From CAWGCE01 sp964480915 (GTDB lineage Bacteria > Planctomycetota > Planctomycetia > Pirellulales > Pirellulaceae): a stretch of 64,000 nt of DNA. Location: contig CAYZRS010000009.1 in assembly GCA_964480915.1 (NCBI GenBank), positions 1 through 64,000 on the forward strand, read 5' to 3'. The notes under the pieces are model-generated. The model was given only the letters and a program-made list of their open reading frames with translations, was not told the origin of the DNA and made no database searches. This document shows, piece by piece, positions 17,388-25,705 of this stretch (position 1 is its first letter; the number at the start of each line of letters is the position of its first letter). A program made the position numbers and the translations under genes.

Positions 17388-18494
17388 CTATTGTGAATTG
17401 GCGAACGAAAGCGTTCGCCACCCTAGTTCTGCGATTTTTCGCTGGACAAGAGAAGCCGGCAAGGCATAAGTCGAAACGCGTCCCGATCTGGCAATGTTGA
17501 TGCCAATGATTTGGCCGTCGACGTTGAAGATAGGACCACCACATTGATGTGCAGGCAGGATGCAGTCGTGTTGGATGATCTCGGAAAATCCGCTGCGGCG
17601 GAGGCTAAGCGGTCCGCCCAAGTGGTCATCAAATCCTTGTTCAGCGGCCATCACGTCGTCCATGCGGCTGAGCGGCGCGGTGAGTGCCAGTGATTTTCCA
17701 TCGCGTAGCACTTTCAGTTTGACCATCTCTCCTGGAGTGTAGGTTTTGATACCATCAATCAACTGCTGCCTCGAAAGGATCGCGACATCGGCGAGGTGGG
17801 TGATGACGTCGTTACGCCGTAAGCCAATCCGTTCGGCGGCACTGCCATCCATCACCTCTTCGACACGAGGCCCGTCGGGACTCGATTCCATGAAGATTCC
17901 CAAAAGTGCTCGGTCTCGCTCGATAAGTCTCTGTTTGGCACTGACGATTCCCACGGATAGTGGGGCGTTTCTGCGGCTGCCTGGCGTGACAACCCATGTT
18001 CCGATCGGCGGCGCTTCGACATTCTCGAATGTCACGGGCGTCAGGTTGGCGCCTGGAACTTCGAGTAGTGCCAGGTCGCAACTCGGATCGGTCGCAATGA
18101 TTTGCGCGTTCACTTTTCCTTGGCCTCGAATCCGACATTGAATCCGTCCCGATAACTCGCTCGCCTTCGAAATCACTCGATCGGAACTGATGGCCGTACC
18201 GAGCGCCGTCGATTCGCCACTGCAAATGACTTCTACCGTGCTCCGATTTGCGATCTCGACGATCGGTTCGAAAGCTTCGTGAACCATTTGGTTGTTCTTG
18301 CCGATCTCATTCGCCGGCGTGCTGCCCCGGCCTTCGATCATGCGCTTCAACTGTCGTAGGCTAGAACCGCGCGACTGGACCGGCAAATACTCATCCGGAT
18401 TGGGCTGTATCAACGAAAGTCCCAAATAGATGAAAGCGCAAAGGAACAGCGTTCGTCCCACGAAGATCAGTAAATTTGTCAGCAGCTTAACCAT
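17388..18494 (-). CDS. HtrA-like pseudoprotease with PDZ inserted in the trypsin fold
   Basis: This 368-residue protein has one N-terminal membrane helix (LLIFVGRTLFLCAFIYLGL). The trypsin-like N-half runs to GIVSAKQR (about 187), with the catalytic Asp kept in SCDLALLEV (D140). The His position reads VISKASEL, so His is replaced (about S112). A PDZ domain occupies about 200-275 (ESSPDGPRVEEVMDGSAAER). The second part of the protease then resumes with IIQHDCILPAHQCGGPIFNV, where the Ser of GNSGGP is Cys318. It directly follows the intact HtrA gene (TAG then ATG) and so is probably co-expressed and perhaps a partner or regulator. Lack of activity is inferred. Confidence 0.82.
   Translation of the reverse strand: MVKLLTNLLIFVGRTLFLCAFIYLGLSLIQPNPDEYLPVQSRGSSLRQLKRMIEGRGSTPANEIGKNNQMVHEAFEPIVEIANRSTVEVICSGESTALGTAISSDRVISKASELSGRIQCRIRGQGKVNAQIIATDPSCDLALLEVPGANLTPVTFENVEAPPIGTWVVTPGSRRNAPLSVGIVSAKQRLIERDRALLGIFMESSPDGPRVEEVMDGSAAERIGLRRNDVITHLADVAILSRQQLIDGIKTYTPGEMVKLKVLRDGKSLALTAPLSRMDDVMAAEQGFDDHLGGPLSLRRSGFSEIIQHDCILPAHQCGGPIFNVDGQIIGINIARSGRVSTYALPASLVQRKIAELGWRTLSFANSQ
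17399..17420. repeat. Short palindrome at the end of the pseudoprotease gene
   Basis: TGGCGAACG and CGTTCGCCA pair across an AAAG loop, giving a 9-bp stem. It covers codons close to the stop of the gene ending at 17388, so part of the protein tail is encoded by it. It may act as a terminator-like structure or be a dispersed palindromic repeat. Confidence 0.5.
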
Positions 18495-19487
18495 CTATTG
18501 TTTGCTTCCTACAACGATGTCAATTTGCATTTTGACTCCGTCTCTTTCAATTTCCATGTCGACCTCTTCGCCCGGGTGACGCGATTGGACCATATAGACG
18601 AGGTCACGAAACGAATGGACGTCATGCCCGGCGAAGCGAGTTACTAGATCGCCAACTTGGATGCCCACTTTTTCGGCCGGGGATCCAGGCTTCACTTTGG
18701 CAACGAGCGGTTTGTGGGTTGCCGGGCTGCCGGAAACGCCCAGGTAGGAAGGGCCGCTCCACAGCTTGCCAGCGATGAAGTCATCCCAACGTTCACGGAA
18801 AGAGCCAGAAGGTGTGTGCAAATTATTGGCAAGGCTCGTCCCAATGCGGCTGTTGATTCCAATGACTCGACCCTTCATGTCAATCAGTGGCCCTCCCGAA
18901 TCGCCCGCGTTCAATGGGCAATCGGTGCGCATGAGCATTCCCAATTCGAGCACTCGTCCTAGCCGGAGGACGACTCCTCGAGAAAGGTCGTGACCGCCCG
19001 GGTGTCCGGCGGCCAACACCCATTGGCCTTCCTTGACATTGTCCGAGTTGCCAATCTTCAGTCCGGGGAAGGTGCCAGAGTCGGTAATTTCCGCGACGCC
19101 GGCATCGAGCTGCATGTGCACGCCCAGTGTGCGGCCGCGAACGATGCGGCCATCGGACAGCGTGAAGACGACATTTCGTCCAGGCTTTCCAATCACATGG
19201 GCCGCGGTAAGCACGTATCCCTGAGTCCCCACAATGACGCCGCTGCCATGAGACGTATCGATCCGCATGCTGACCGTTGCGTCGATGACTTGCTGAGACA
19301 ACGCTCGGACGTGATTCTCCATCGCTTTGAGGTCACCCACACTCTTAGGCGGCCGCCCTGCGAAGATTTTTTCGAGCGCCGGCGTCAGCGGTGGTAGATC
19401 GGCGAAAACGGTGCCGCTGAACAAGAGCAGGCAAGCGATGATGTTTTTGAACGGCAAGTGCTTCACGCGAAACTCAAATCTAAACAT
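18495..19487 (-). CDS. HtrA/DegP-like serine protease with one PDZ domain
   Basis: This 330-residue exported protease starts with a signal-like segment (NIIACLLLFSGTVFAD). The catalytic triad is complete: H97 in YVLTAAHVIG, D128 in LDAGVAEI and S197 in NAGDSGGPLIDMKGRVIGIN. One PDZ domain follows (AKVKPGSPAEKVGIQVGDLV). Members degrade or refold damaged envelope proteins. It is the first gene of a tandem pair, its stop codon being followed immediately by the start of the divergent pseudoprotease. No clear promoter motif was found in the 170 bases upstream. Confidence 0.9.
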   Translation of the reverse strand: MFRFEFRVKHLPFKNIIACLLLFSGTVFADLPPLTPALEKIFAGRPPKSVGDLKAMENHVRALSQQVIDATVSMRIDTSHGSGVIVGTQGYVLTAAHVIGKPGRNVVFTLSDGRIVRGRTLGVHMQLDAGVAEITDSGTFPGLKIGNSDNVKEGQWVLAAGHPGGHDLSRGVVLRLGRVLELGMLMRTDCPLNAGDSGGPLIDMKGRVIGINSRIGTSLANNLHTPSGSFRERWDDFIAGKLWSGPSYLGVSGSPATHKPLVAKVKPGSPAEKVGIQVGDLVTRFAGHDVHSFRDLVYMVQSRHPGEEVDMEIERDGVKMQIDIVVGSKQ

Positions 19488-19657
19488 AGATGTTCACTGC
19501 CATGGTCGTTGGTCGAACCGAAGGAACCTACTAATATGATAACTGTCGCCTCCGTTTTAGACACTTCTGATCGAAAACCAAGCTTGCTTGGTCAGATACA
19601 TGCTGTCGCTCGTCCCGGCTCTTTGATTCTACGTGCAATTCAACCGTTAGTTCTATC

Positions 19658-20542
19658 ATGCGTCGAATGGTCATTGGCTGTGGTTACTTGGGGAAGCGGG
19701 TTGCCGCCCACTGGTCCTCTCAGGGGGATGAAGTGTGGGTCACGACGCGCAGTGCTATTCGCGCTCAGGAGCTGAGCGACGCGGGATACCGGCCAATTGT
19801 ATGTGATGTTACCGATCCGAGTTCGCTAAAGCAGTTGCCCGATGTGGACACTTTGTTGTTCGCTGTGGGGTTTGATCGTAACAGCGGTCAAACGATTGAG
19901 GAGGTTTACGTCGAAGGGTTGGGGCACCTCTTGGCTGCAGAGCCTCGAGCGAAACGATTTTTGTACATCAGTTCGACCGGTGTTTACGGGCAGGCACAAG
20001 GCGAGTTGGTCGATGAGTCGTCGGTCTGCGAACCGACTCGACCGGGGGGGCGAGCCTGTCTTGCCGCGGAACGGCTGCTGCAAGAGTCTGCCGTCGCACG
20101 ATCTGCGATTGTACTGCGACTGGCTGGCATCTACGGGCCAGGGCGGGTTCCCAATTTGCAGGCGCTGCAATCGGGCCGCGAAATTGTGGCGGCAGCCGAG
20201 AGTCACCTCAACTTGATCCACGTGGATGATGCGGTCCGAGCGGTCGTCGCGAGTGCCGTTTCAGGTGATGCTCCCACGACCTACGTCGTTTCCGATAACC
20301 GCCCGGTGTTGCGGCGCGAGTACTACCGCGAAGTGGCGCGGCTCTATTCGTTGGATCCAGCATCGATTTGTTTTGTTGATAACGTGTCTCAACAAGGCGG
20401 GTCGGCACAGGCGCCGCGCGGAAGAAAGGGCGGTAGCAAACGTGTTTGCTCGGCCAAGATCATGCGAGAGCTCGATCTCCGATGGGCCTATCCAAGTTAT
20501 CGAGAGGGGCTGGCGGCGGTGTTGTTGGAAGCGGGCGGTTGA
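19658..20542 (+). CDS. NAD-dependent epimerase/dehydratase-like SDR protein
   Basis: This 294-residue extended short-chain dehydrogenase-like protein opens with MRRMVIGCGYLGKRVAAHW, the GxGxxG nucleotide-binding loop. YISSTGVYGQA matches the active-site segment of YeeZ/UDP-glucose-epimerase-like members, but the usual YxxxK is not obvious. IVLRLAGIYGPGR and LNLIHVDDAVRAVV are typical later motifs. The substrate is unknown. It is divergent from the HtrA pair and 60 bases before a hydrolase gene. Confidence 0.85.
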   Translation: MRRMVIGCGYLGKRVAAHWSSQGDEVWVTTRSAIRAQELSDAGYRPIVCDVTDPSSLKQLPDVDTLLFAVGFDRNSGQTIEEVYVEGLGHLLAAEPRAKRFLYISSTGVYGQAQGELVDESSVCEPTRPGGRACLAAERLLQESAVARSAIVLRLAGIYGPGRVPNLQALQSGREIVAAAESHLNLIHVDDAVRAVVASAVSGDAPTTYVVSDNRPVLRREYYREVARLYSLDPASICFVDNVSQQGGSAQAPRGRKGGSKRVCSAKIMRELDLRWAYPSYREGLAAVLLEAGG

Positions 20543-20602
20543 AGCCAAAATCGGCCAGCCGTAGAATCCGATTTCTCTCAGGTGACTCGCTGTAAGGTAT
20601 CG

Positions 20603-21391
20603 ATGCGAATGTTGGAACGTAAACCGATTTTTCCGAATGTGATCGAAATTAACATGCAGGCCGGACAGGTGTTCGGTTGCAATGTCTACTTGGTCTATCA
20701 CGAGTCCGATTGGGCGCTGGTCGACATTGGTTATGACGATACTGTCGAAGAGATCATTGAAGTCATTCGGCAAATCGATTTTCCTCTATCGAAATGTCAA
20801 ACGTTGATTGCGACGCACGCCGACGTCGACCATATCCAAGGTTTGGCAAAGGCCAAAGAGATCCTAAAGACAACCGTCACGGCGCACCCTTTGGCGGCTA
20901 AACCGCTGGAAGAGGGTGATCGTATTCTCACGTTTGCTGAAATCGCTGCGCAGAATATCGACATGGAGATGCCACGGGTAAAAGTGGATCATCTCGTGAA
21001 TGATGGTGACAAGATTAAGGTCGGCGGTCTGGAGCTTGAGGTTTGGCACACTCCCGGGCATACCGATAGCCAGCTCTCATTCCGGCTGAATAATCTGCTG
21101 ATGTGCGGCGACAACATTTATCGCGACGGTTGTGTGGGCGCCATTGATGCTCATCATGGCAGTAGCATCCCCGATTTCATCTCATCGCTAAAACGCATTC
21201 AGGCAAGCGACATCGAGTGGCTCTTGCCCAGTCACGGTCCCATGTTCCGCAAGGACAATGCGATGCTCGAAAAAACGATCGCTCGCTTGGAAACCTATCT
21301 GCACATGGCCGACTTCGGCACGTGTGCGATCGATTGGCCACTGATGGATGAATGGGAAGCAGAAGTCGCTGCCGGCAAGATGCCGGAGTGA
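20603..21391 (+). CDS. MBL-fold metallo-hydrolase
   Basis: From ATG 20603 (262 residues; TAAGG 6 bases upstream) the protein shows the metal motif THADVDHIQG (HxDxDH). It then has VWHTPGHTDSQLSF, MCGDNIYRDGCVG and LLPSHGPM, the later metal ligands of glyoxalase-II-like hydrolases. HADVDH departs slightly from the usual HxHxDH because the second His is Asp. The reaction is not predictable from sequence. A GTG at 20582 in frame is less likely. It ends 25 bases before a convergent membrane protein gene. Confidence 0.85.
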   Translation: MRMLERKPIFPNVIEINMQAGQVFGCNVYLVYHESDWALVDIGYDDTVEEIIEVIRQIDFPLSKCQTLIATHADVDHIQGLAKAKEILKTTVTAHPLAAKPLEEGDRILTFAEIAAQNIDMEMPRVKVDHLVNDGDKIKVGGLELEVWHTPGHTDSQLSFRLNNLLMCGDNIYRDGCVGAIDAHHGSSIPDFISSLKRIQASDIEWLLPSHGPMFRKDNAMLEKTIARLETYLHMADFGTCAIDWPLMDEWEAEVAAGKMPE

Positions 21392-21415
21392 CATCCGTCG
21401 AGACTGTCGATCAAA

Positions 21416-21889
21416 TTAGAAAAGCGAAAGCCGCGATGTTCTTTCGAACCAGATCGTGGTCATCGCATCGATCGTGGCCACAGCGATCAGCAGCCATATC
21501 CATTTTTGGCATGGTTTCCAGCGACGGCATATCGCGACCGCTGAAATCATCAGGACGGAGGGCAGCATGATCGTAATCGTAATGGCCCATGGCCAAACAG
21601 CGATACTCGTCGGCGAATGAGAGCCCCGATCGATCCCCAGTTCAAAAGCCATTTTGACCATCCAGTTGCTTGTGCGGTCAAAGAGGGTCGATTTGGGAAT
21701 CTGAAAGAGTGCGAGGACAGGAATTTCTCCCCACCAAAGATCGTCGGCCCAGGGTAACGTGATCGAACTGAACACGTAGTAGACGGTCAGAGCAACCAGC
21801 AGCCATACAAGGAGGACCGCTTGGCGTTCCGAATTGACTTGCAACGATTCCGTTGCGCCGGTTTCGTATGGATTATCGTTCTCGCGCAC
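21416..21889 (-). CDS. Uncharacterised membrane protein
   Basis: I recognise no family. The 157-residue protein starts MRENDNPYETGATES, a hydrophilic opening common among small planctomycetal membrane proteins. It has about three hydrophobic segments: VLLVWLLVALTVYYVFSS, ITITIMLPSVLMISAVAI and WIWLLIAVATIDAM. The linker between the first two is amphipathic (WWGEIPVLALFQIPKSTL). It is convergent with the hydrolase gene. Confidence 0.65.
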   Translation of the reverse strand: MRENDNPYETGATESLQVNSERQAVLLVWLLVALTVYYVFSSITLPWADDLWWGEIPVLALFQIPKSTLFDRTSNWMVKMAFELGIDRGSHSPTSIAVWPWAITITIMLPSVLMISAVAICRRWKPCQKWIWLLIAVATIDAMTTIWFERTSRLSLF

Positions 21890-22057
21890 CGTGGTTCCTC
21901 GCAGGAATCGATCGCTAGCACCTTCGTCCGGTTGTGACAGATGTTCAACTTATGTCGATCGTGTCGATTGCCGATCAATAGTGTGGGTGCCCGTTTTGCC
22001 CAATGACTCAGTCCGTGCGCCTGTGTTCTACGCAGCGCCCAACAGGGGGATCAAGCG

Positions 22058-22423
22058 ATGTTACGTCGTACTCTTTTCGTTTTGTCGCTGGCGATTCTCG
22101 TCGGTGCGATGTCCAGTCTGGCGTCGGCCCAATCGCCGACTCCATCACCTTCACCCATGCCGACTCAAGGCGGAGCCAAAGCGTTCGGCCGAACTTGGGG
22201 TGGGGCAGCCGGTGCCAATGACTGGGAACGGTTTTACCATTATCCGTACTTCTTCTACCCGCAAAATTACTGGGGGCAGGATTACTACAAGAGCAGCGAT
22301 AGTCTGTACCACCGGTATCCCAACGAAATGCGGATTCCGACCTACAACCGCAAATGGCACAATCCGTACCCCACCGCACGTCCGTATCACAGTGGACACC
22401 ACTTCATGCTCGACGTCTTCTAA
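22058..22423 (+). CDS. Small secreted Tyr/Pro-rich protein
   Basis: The 121-residue product has a clear signal peptide (RRTLFVLSLAILVGAMSSLASAQ). The mature part is unusually rich in Tyr, His, Pro and Trp (ERFYHYPYFFYPQNYWGQDY and RYPNEMRIPTYNRKWHNPYP). Similar YHYPY...YPQN proteins recur in Pirellulales genomes, where I believe they are conserved but without known function. A terminator hairpin follows about 80 bases later. The aromatic composition suggests an envelope or matrix component; this is inference. Confidence 0.75.
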   Translation: MLRRTLFVLSLAILVGAMSSLASAQSPTPSPSPMPTQGGAKAFGRTWGGAAGANDWERFYHYPYFFYPQNYWGQDYYKSSDSLYHRYPNEMRIPTYNRKWHNPYPTARPYHSGHHFMLDVF

Positions 22424-22501
22424 GCGGGACGTCGACGCGAGCGCGGCGGCGATGAACTGGCACCGATGGGGCTAGGATTCGCCCTGGATCGATAAGGCTT
22501 G

Positions 22502-22540
22502 AAGAGCCGCGGATTTTTCGTTCGCGGCTCTTGTCGTTTT
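22502..22540 (+). terminator. Rho-independent terminator
   Basis: AAGAGCCGCG (22502-22511) pairs exactly with CGCGGCTCTT (22523-22532), followed by GTCGTTTTC. It lies between the small secreted protein gene and the convergent M20 peptidase gene. Confidence 0.6.
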
Positions 22541-22550
22541 CTTGTCGTCC

Positions 22551-23759
22551 TTATCGGCGAAAATCGCCTAAGAAGGCAACAAGCGTTTTCGTCGTAAGTT
22601 CGAGCTGCTCGATATCGACCCACTCATCTTTGGTGTGAGCCTGTTCGATCGAACCGGGTCCGAAGACGACGGTCGGTGCACCGGTTGACGCCAGGAAGGC
22701 GGCATCGGTTCCATAGGCGGCGCCGGTAAGTGTTCGGTCAGGCAAATGCTGTGAGGCGACTTGGGCCAGCGCGGTCGCCAATGATTCGTTGTTGCCGCCT
22801 AAAAGCCCCGGTGAAGAAATGGTGACGTCGTGGTGCTGGACAAAATCATGGGCAGCCGTTGCCTGGATGACTTCGTTCCGCGCGGCTTCTTGATCTTCTT
22901 GGGGAAGCAGCCGACGGTCGATCTCGATACGGCAGTTGTCGGGCACGGTGTTGATGCTGACGCCGCCGTGGATGGTGCCGACGCTGAGTGTCGACTTGCC
23001 CATTTGATCATGCCCCTGGCGCTGATCAAGTTCTGCGGCCAAGTGTTCAAGCGATGCGACAACCGGCGCCATGCGGTAGATCGCGTTGGCTCCTGCGGTA
23101 GGGTCGGAGCTATGGCAGGCTCGGCCGATCGTTTCGCACACCCAGCGGATCATGCCCTTGTGGCAGGTGACGACATTTAACTGCGTTGGTTCGGTAACGA
23201 TGATGGCATCGGGGGTGCGAGGGATGATCTCGTCTCCGCCCGACATGATCAATTCAGTCAGGTGTTTGGCTCCACAAAATCCGAACTCTTCGTTGACCGT
23301 GCAGGCGATCACGATGGTCGGTCTGGAGGCAGAGGTCTGTTGCAGCCGGAGCGCTGCCGTAAGTAGGCAGGCCATGCCCCCTTTAATGTCGCAGGCGCCG
23401 CGCCCGGTCAGTCGGCCATCGACCACTTGGCCACCGAACGGCTCGATCGTCATGCCGTCGATCGGTACGGTATCTTGGTGGACTTCGAGCATCACCAGTT
23501 GGCCGCCTTCTGCGAGCGACGGGCTCCCGTCGAAACGGGCCAGGATGTTCTCCCGATGGAGTGTGCCATGCTCGCCTTGATCTTTGCGGACGGTATATCG
23601 CCGCCAGGGAATGTTATTTTTGGCGAAGAATTCTTGAAGCCAGTCGGTAACCCGAGATTCTCCCGCGATTTCGGGCGAAGTCGCGCGCCCCATCGGATTG
23701 ACGCTCGGAATGCGTATCAATTCGGTCGCCAATTTTACGACGTCAGGGGAAGTGGTCAT
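22551..23759 (-). CDS. M20-family peptidase (ArgE/DapE-like)
   Basis: This 402-residue zinc hydrolase (start ATG 23759; a TTG at 23783 is less likely) has the M20 metal motifs. MLEVHQDTVPIDGM gives the first His-x-Asp, GRGACDIKGGMACLL the bridging Asp, and VNEEFGFCGAKHL the catalytic Glu pair. The dimerisation domain runs from KGMIRWVCETIGRACHSSDP. The family includes acetylornithine deacetylase and succinyl-diaminopimelate desuccinylase; which applies is undecided. It is divergent from the nuo operon. Confidence 0.88.
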   Translation of the reverse strand: MTTSPDVVKLATELIRIPSVNPMGRATSPEIAGESRVTDWLQEFFAKNNIPWRRYTVRKDQGEHGTLHRENILARFDGSPSLAEGGQLVMLEVHQDTVPIDGMTIEPFGGQVVDGRLTGRGACDIKGGMACLLTAALRLQQTSASRPTIVIACTVNEEFGFCGAKHLTELIMSGGDEIIPRTPDAIIVTEPTQLNVVTCHKGMIRWVCETIGRACHSSDPTAGANAIYRMAPVVASLEHLAAELDQRQGHDQMGKSTLSVGTIHGGVSINTVPDNCRIEIDRRLLPQEDQEAARNEVIQATAAHDFVQHHDVTISSPGLLGGNNESLATALAQVASQHLPDRTLTGAAYGTDAAFLASTGAPTVVFGPGSIEQAHTKDEWVDIEQLELTTKTLVAFLGDFRR

Positions 23760-23949
23760 TTCTCGGCAGGTCCCTAGGGTCAATTAATTGCCTCGAGTAT
23801 CACCGAGCCGAGGCGATAGACATACCGGTCCTGCCGATTTAGGGCCGTCGGGCCAAGCTTTACATCTTGCTGAGATTGCCCCAATGGTCCGGCGGCCTCT
23901 ATCGGCTCTAACGCCGTATGCCGGCAAATGGGGCGGCATTTCTTCGCGT

Positions 23950-23979
23950 CAGACTTTGTGATAAAATTCACGAAGTCTG
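23950..23979. promoter_or_regulatory. Palindrome upstream of nuoA, possible operator
   Basis: CAGACTTTGTG and CACGAAGTCTG are 11-base arms with one mismatch around ATAAAATT. The centre sits about 50 bases before the nuoA ATG. TAAAAT at 23962-23967 could be a -10 box, with only a weak -35 match (TTTCTT) 17 bases upstream. A dimeric regulator could bind here and control complex I. A 5-prime UTR stem-loop is the alternative. Confidence 0.45.
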
Positions 23980-24016
23980 ATCTGAATCGCGTTAACATTT
24001 TGCGCCGTTGGAAGTT

Positions 24017-24412
24017 ATGGAAAAAGCACTCCCCCTATTTATCTTCGCTGGGTGTGCGTTGACGTTGCCGATTGTGCTGTTGATTGTCGCTCAGATTGTG
24101 GGTCCCAAACGGCAAGGCAACGTGAAACGAATGCCTTACGAGAGCGGAATGGACCCGATTCACGATACAAGAAGGCGCTTTGACGTCCGCTTTCACTTGG
24201 TGGCTGTCGCGTTTTTGATTTTTGATGTCGAGCTGTTGTTCATCTATCCATGGGCAGTGGCCAGCCGGAATCCGGCCGGAATTGATCAGGCGGTTGCCGA
24301 CGGTTTGATTTCCGGTCGCGGACTTGTGTTTGCCGGTGTCATGTTTTTCCTCACGCTCGTTTCCGTCGGATTGGTTTACGAGTGGCGCAAAGGGGTCCTG
24401 AGATGGCGGTAG
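24017..24412 (+). CDS. nuoA: NADH-quinone oxidoreductase subunit A
   Basis: NuoA is a membrane subunit of complex I. The 131-residue protein (ATG 24017; a TTG at 24008 is possible) has three helices and the family signature YESGMDPIHDTRRRFDVRFH plus FLIFDVELLFIYPWA. It is first of a 14-gene operon, nuoABCDEFGHIJKLMN. Its last 10 bases overlap the start of nuoB, suggesting translational coupling. Confidence 0.95.
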   Translation: MEKALPLFIFAGCALTLPIVLLIVAQIVGPKRQGNVKRMPYESGMDPIHDTRRRFDVRFHLVAVAFLIFDVELLFIYPWAVASRNPAGIDQAVADGLISGRGLVFAGVMFFLTLVSVGLVYEWRKGVLRWR

Positions 24413-24975
24413 AGCAACTTCCCGATAACGTTTTTGTGAGCAAACTGGACGAATTGGCCAGTTGGTGTCGCAAGAACAGTCTTTGGCCCATGCCTTTTGC
24501 GACCGCCTGCTGTGGTATCGAATTGATGGCGACGGGAGCCAGTCGTCATGATTTGGCTCGCTTCGGTGCCGAAGTCTTCCGCTTCAGTCCGCGACAATGT
24601 GACCTCATGATCGTTGCCGGTCGAGTCGTCATGAAAATGCTGCCGGTCCTGCAACGAATTTGGAGCCAGATGCACGAGCCGAAATGGTGCATCTCGATGG
24701 GCGCGTGTGCTTCAACGGGTGGCGTGTTTGATACCTACTGTGTTGTGCAGGGAATCGACCGCTTCATTCCTGTCGACATGTACGTGCCCGGTTGCCCGCC
24801 TCGGCCTGAACAATTGATCCAGGCGATCATCGATCTGCAGGACAAGATTCAGCGTGAGGGGACAATCACGGGGCAGGAATTCGACATCGCCTCGCGACAA
24901 GAGCCCAAGCGGGCGCTGGTGGAGTTGCCAATCGTCGGGCAGTCGCCAGTGTTTACTCGGCCCGACTGGCGGTGA
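24403..24975 (+). CDS. nuoB: NADH-quinone oxidoreductase subunit B
   Basis: NuoB carries cluster N2, the last Fe-S centre before quinone. The start ATG 24403 (190 residues) overlaps the nuoA stop. The Cys ligands are seen in FATACCGIELMATG (adjacent Cys pair), GACASTGGVFDTY and VPGCPPRPEQL. The frame upstream to 24382 lies inside nuoA and is ignored. It is a separate gene, not fused with NuoC/D as in some bacteria. Confidence 0.97.
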   Translation: MAVEQLPDNVFVSKLDELASWCRKNSLWPMPFATACCGIELMATGASRHDLARFGAEVFRFSPRQCDLMIVAGRVVMKMLPVLQRIWSQMHEPKWCISMGACASTGGVFDTYCVVQGIDRFIPVDMYVPGCPPRPEQLIQAIIDLQDKIQREGTITGQEFDIASRQEPKRALVELPIVGQSPVFTRPDWR

Positions 24976-25099
24976 TGTGCTTCACGGCCGGTTTGGGGGC
25001 AAGAGATTTGGTTTTCTGGGCAAACTAGCGTTCGAACTTCAAGACAATCATCTGCCGAATGGTCCGCTGGTCTGCGTATCCTTCAAGAAATGAATACCG

Positions 25100-25603
25100 A
25101 TGCCAACTTCCACTTCCACCATCGAATCGATTCAGGCCAAGCACTCGGGAGCTTCGGTTTCGGAATTCCGTGGACAGACGAAATTGACGGCTCCGAAAGA
25201 AGGGCTGGCCGAGCTGTTTGTTCAGCTCAAGGAGGAGTTGGGGTTCGACCTGTTGGTCGACGTGACGTGTGTGGATTACTTAAATTATCGTGGCGCCACC
25301 GATCGGTTTGGTCTGACCTATCTGTTCGCCAATGTGGAAACGAACGAGCGGCTCACCGTCCAGGTCATGCTTAACGAGCCCGACTTGGAGGTTCCCAGCG
25401 CCGTTCCGCAGTGGGAAGGTGCGAATTGGCTCGAACGGGAAGTGTACGACATGTTTGGCATCACTTTCGGCGGTCATCCTGACCTGCGGCGCATCCTGAT
25501 GCCACAAGAGTTCACCGCCTATCCGCTGCGAAAAGACTATCCTCTGCAGGGTAAAGGGGAGCGTCATAATTTCCCCGTGCTGCGGCGTGGAGATGAAGTT
25601 TAG
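25100..25603 (+). CDS. nuoC: NADH-quinone oxidoreductase subunit C
   Basis: This 167-residue peripheral subunit of the 30-kDa family shows the signature WLEREVYDMFGITFGGHPDL followed by RRILMPQEF and YPLRKDYPL. The N-terminal half (FDLLVDVTCVDYLNYRG) matches the family. There is a 124-base gap after nuoB and a 102-base gap before nuoD, longer than elsewhere in the operon. Confidence 0.96.
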   Translation: MPTSTSTIESIQAKHSGASVSEFRGQTKLTAPKEGLAELFVQLKEELGFDLLVDVTCVDYLNYRGATDRFGLTYLFANVETNERLTVQVMLNEPDLEVPSAVPQWEGANWLEREVYDMFGITFGGHPDLRRILMPQEFTAYPLRKDYPLQGKGERHNFPVLRRGDEV

Positions 25604-25705
25604 AGAAGCGGCGATGGACAGCCGGCAATCGTGAACGACTCATTAAAATTCAAGCGACATCCATCTGCGATAATCTTCGGTTAAACAAGAAACACCCAAT
25701 CAACC

